In this document: one piece after another, positions 62,817 through 64,000 of the stretch
Layout: each line of letters opens with the position of its first letter
How positions within the stretch are numbered: position 1 is the first letter of the stretch
Assembly: GCF_000346485.2 (NCBI RefSeq)
Contig: NZ_KQ976354.1
Location: 6,695,269 to 6,759,268 of the forward strand
Source of the DNA: Scytonema hofmannii PCC 7110
GTDB lineage: Bacteria; Cyanobacteriota; Cyanobacteriia; Cyanobacteriales; Nostocaceae
Reading direction: 5' to 3'
DNA: 64,000 bases
The notes under the pieces: model-generated
Databases searched by the model: none
What the model saw: only the letters and a program-made list of their open reading frames with translations
What the model was told of the DNA's origin: nothing
Position numbers and translations under genes: made by a program

Positions 62817-63182
62817 TTGCTTGCGTTTCATATGTAGTGTAAAAACTCCAGTTTTTTTCTGATATGGAGACTAGCATGGCTAGTAGACATCAGTAGACAT
62901 CTCCAAAAAACAATGTAAAGACGCGCCATGCTTAGTCTCTACAAAGGTTGTAGATGATGCACAATTACAGCAGTTTTCAAGGTCTAGAACCATACTATGC
63001 TCTTGTGGTACGGGCGTCCCCGCCCGTTCTAGACAAGAGAGCAGGCGAGGACGCCCGCTCCACAAGATATGGTCTATTAATTTGAAAATCGCTGTAATTT
63101 CTGGAGATGGCTAGTCTTTATCAGGAAAATTTTCAGAAAGAATTGTACCGATCCCCCGATCGGTATTGTTTAACTGCAAAAG
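62817..63182. other. Repeat-rich intergenic region
   Basis: It contains nested inverted repeats around 62885-63115 (see the element at 62963-63099) and no gene. GATCCCCCGATCGG near 63150 is a small palindrome. Confidence 0.6.
62963..63099. mobile_element. 137-bp MITE-like element with AATTACAGC ends
   Basis: The left end AATTACAGCAGTTTTCAA and the reverse complement of the right end AATTACAGCGATTTTCAA differ at two positions. The inner part has a GCGGGGACGCCCG-like hairpin and a second CAGGCGAGGACGCCCGC unit. It is flanked by outer CATCTCCA/TGGAGATG inverted words, suggesting insertion into another repeat. Confidence 0.7.
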
Positions 63183-63854
63183 CTAAGCCACAGCTAAAAC
63201 CACCTGCTGAAATTTCTCTGCTAGCAACAAAACCGCCTCTTCAATGACAAAACGTCGCGGCTTACCATCTTGTTCGCTGAGTCGTTCGATAACCAATCCC
63301 GCTGTTTCAGAGATTTTCGGTGGTTGGTATTCTCGAACACGACCAGCATATCTCCATGGCGTTGGCTCTTTTTTCGGTTGCTTATCCTTATACGTCTTGG
63401 TTTCAATTTGAAGATCTTTCTTGGAAACTTCTTCGGTACAAGCTTTTTCCAGCACGGACTGGATAACTTCAACGGGTGTCCGACCTGTGGCTAATTTGTA
63501 GAGTGCTGACACCGAGAGGTTGCGATTGATTTTATCGAGTTGTTTGGTGGTGAAGCTTCCGAGTATGGGTGCTAGCTTCAGCAAGTGATTAGCAATGCTT
63601 GCTGACCATCCTAAAGAATTGGCTAAAGCTTCTTCATATTGTTTGGGCTTAAGTTTTTCCTTAAGGAAAAGTAACAATTGCCCAATTTTGGCGGCTCCGA
63701 GTAATGTAACGGGATTTGTGTAGCTAATCTCGCCACAGACTTCGTTTATCAAGTCTTTATTCGATTTGGCAAGCTTATGGATGAGATATTGAACTTCTCC
63801 GGCAACTGTTTCAGAAAAATTCACAGCAGGAGCTGTTTCCGGCGCTTTAGTCAT
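63183..63854 (-). CDS. DUF3102-like/plasmid-type hypothetical protein
   Basis: This 223-aa helical protein has a middle region GAAKIGQLLLFLKEKLKPKQ, YEEALANSLGWSASIANHLL, in which a helix pair then SxxxAN resembles the helix-turn-helix of DUF3102/KorB-like proteins of phages and plasmids. The C-terminal part is basic and Pro-rich (PKISETAGLVIERLSEQDGK). The function is unknown; a DNA-binding role is inferred from this resemblance. Confidence 0.55.
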   Translation of the reverse strand: MTKAPETAPAVNFSETVAGEVQYLIHKLAKSNKDLINEVCGEISYTNPVTLLGAAKIGQLLLFLKEKLKPKQYEEALANSLGWSASIANHLLKLAPILGSFTTKQLDKINRNLSVSALYKLATGRTPVEVIQSVLEKACTEEVSKKDLQIETKTYKDKQPKKEPTPWRYAGRVREYQPPKISETAGLVIERLSEQDGKPRRFVIEEAVLLLAEKFQQVVLAVA

Positions 63855-64000
63855 GCTAAGATCACTCCAGAATTATAAATATTTTATTTTTTAGAGGAAG
63901 TGCTCCTGACCAACATGAGCGCTTCCTCATTTGCTCATAATACAACATTCCGGAAATTTTTCTTGTAAAATTTTCTATAGATTTTTAGAGTTTTCAGAGA

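Overview
The window comes from a filamentous, probably heterocyst-forming (Nostocales-type) cyanobacterium. Supporting signs are many HIP1 palindromes (GCGATCGC), short tandemly repeated heptamers (GGGAGTA and CCCCTAA types) between genes, a ferredoxin:thioredoxin reductase catalytic subunit, a Ser/Thr kinase carrying a GUN4 domain, and typical cyanobacterial families (DUF309, DUF4058, LCP, U32). I saw no rRNA, tRNA or CRISPR array.

Layout. 1-4.2 kb: a U32-family protein (cut by the window edge), then an alpha/beta hydrolase gene split by a TnpB-only IS200/IS605-type element. 4.7-9.3 kb: a DUF262 + HEPN pair and an OLD/PARIS-like ATPase + TOPRIM pair whose last gene overlaps argC. 9.6-14.7 kb: a J-domain-like protein, dGTPase, a MITE, a YefM/YoeB pair and a zinc alcohol dehydrogenase. 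15.1-20.8 kb: a decaying area with a tandemly duplicated addiction module (three antitoxin copies plus a fourth relic), a HicB-like protein, an Hsp70 shred and a kinase-GUN4 gene with a clipped C-terminus. 21-24.2 kb: typA and pilT, convergent on heptamer repeats.

24.7-31.7 kb: DUF58, ftrC, an IscB element with an upstream candidate omega-RNA, DUF309, then an LPS-transport cluster (lptA-like, lptB, lptF/G-like). 32-41.8 kb: a low-complexity membrane-anchored protein, an LCP protein, VanZ-like, alaS, an HMA metallochaperone and a diguanylate cyclase. 42-46 kb: small toxin-antitoxin modules and relics (two broken hicBA copies flanking a PIN module). 46-51.5 kb: a truncated HlyD/NHLP-type secretion protein, a His-rich membrane-anchored protein, an orphan double-glycine peptide, an RTX-like protein and a secreted propeller-like protein.

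52.7-63.9 kb: a broken GAF/PAS sensor and a conspicuous conflict island. The island holds an inactive-HEPN-like protein translationally coupled to a dual-NTPase KGGVGR ATPase, followed 89 bp later by a CHAT-TIR-AAA protein coupled to an AAA-WD40 protein that looks internally deleted. A retropepsin-like protein, a gene fragment and a DUF3102-like protein close the window.

The strongest candidates for an uncharacterised system are the 55.2-61.7 kb island and the two gene pairs at 4.7-9.3 kb. All function calls come from motif reading; no database search was run.
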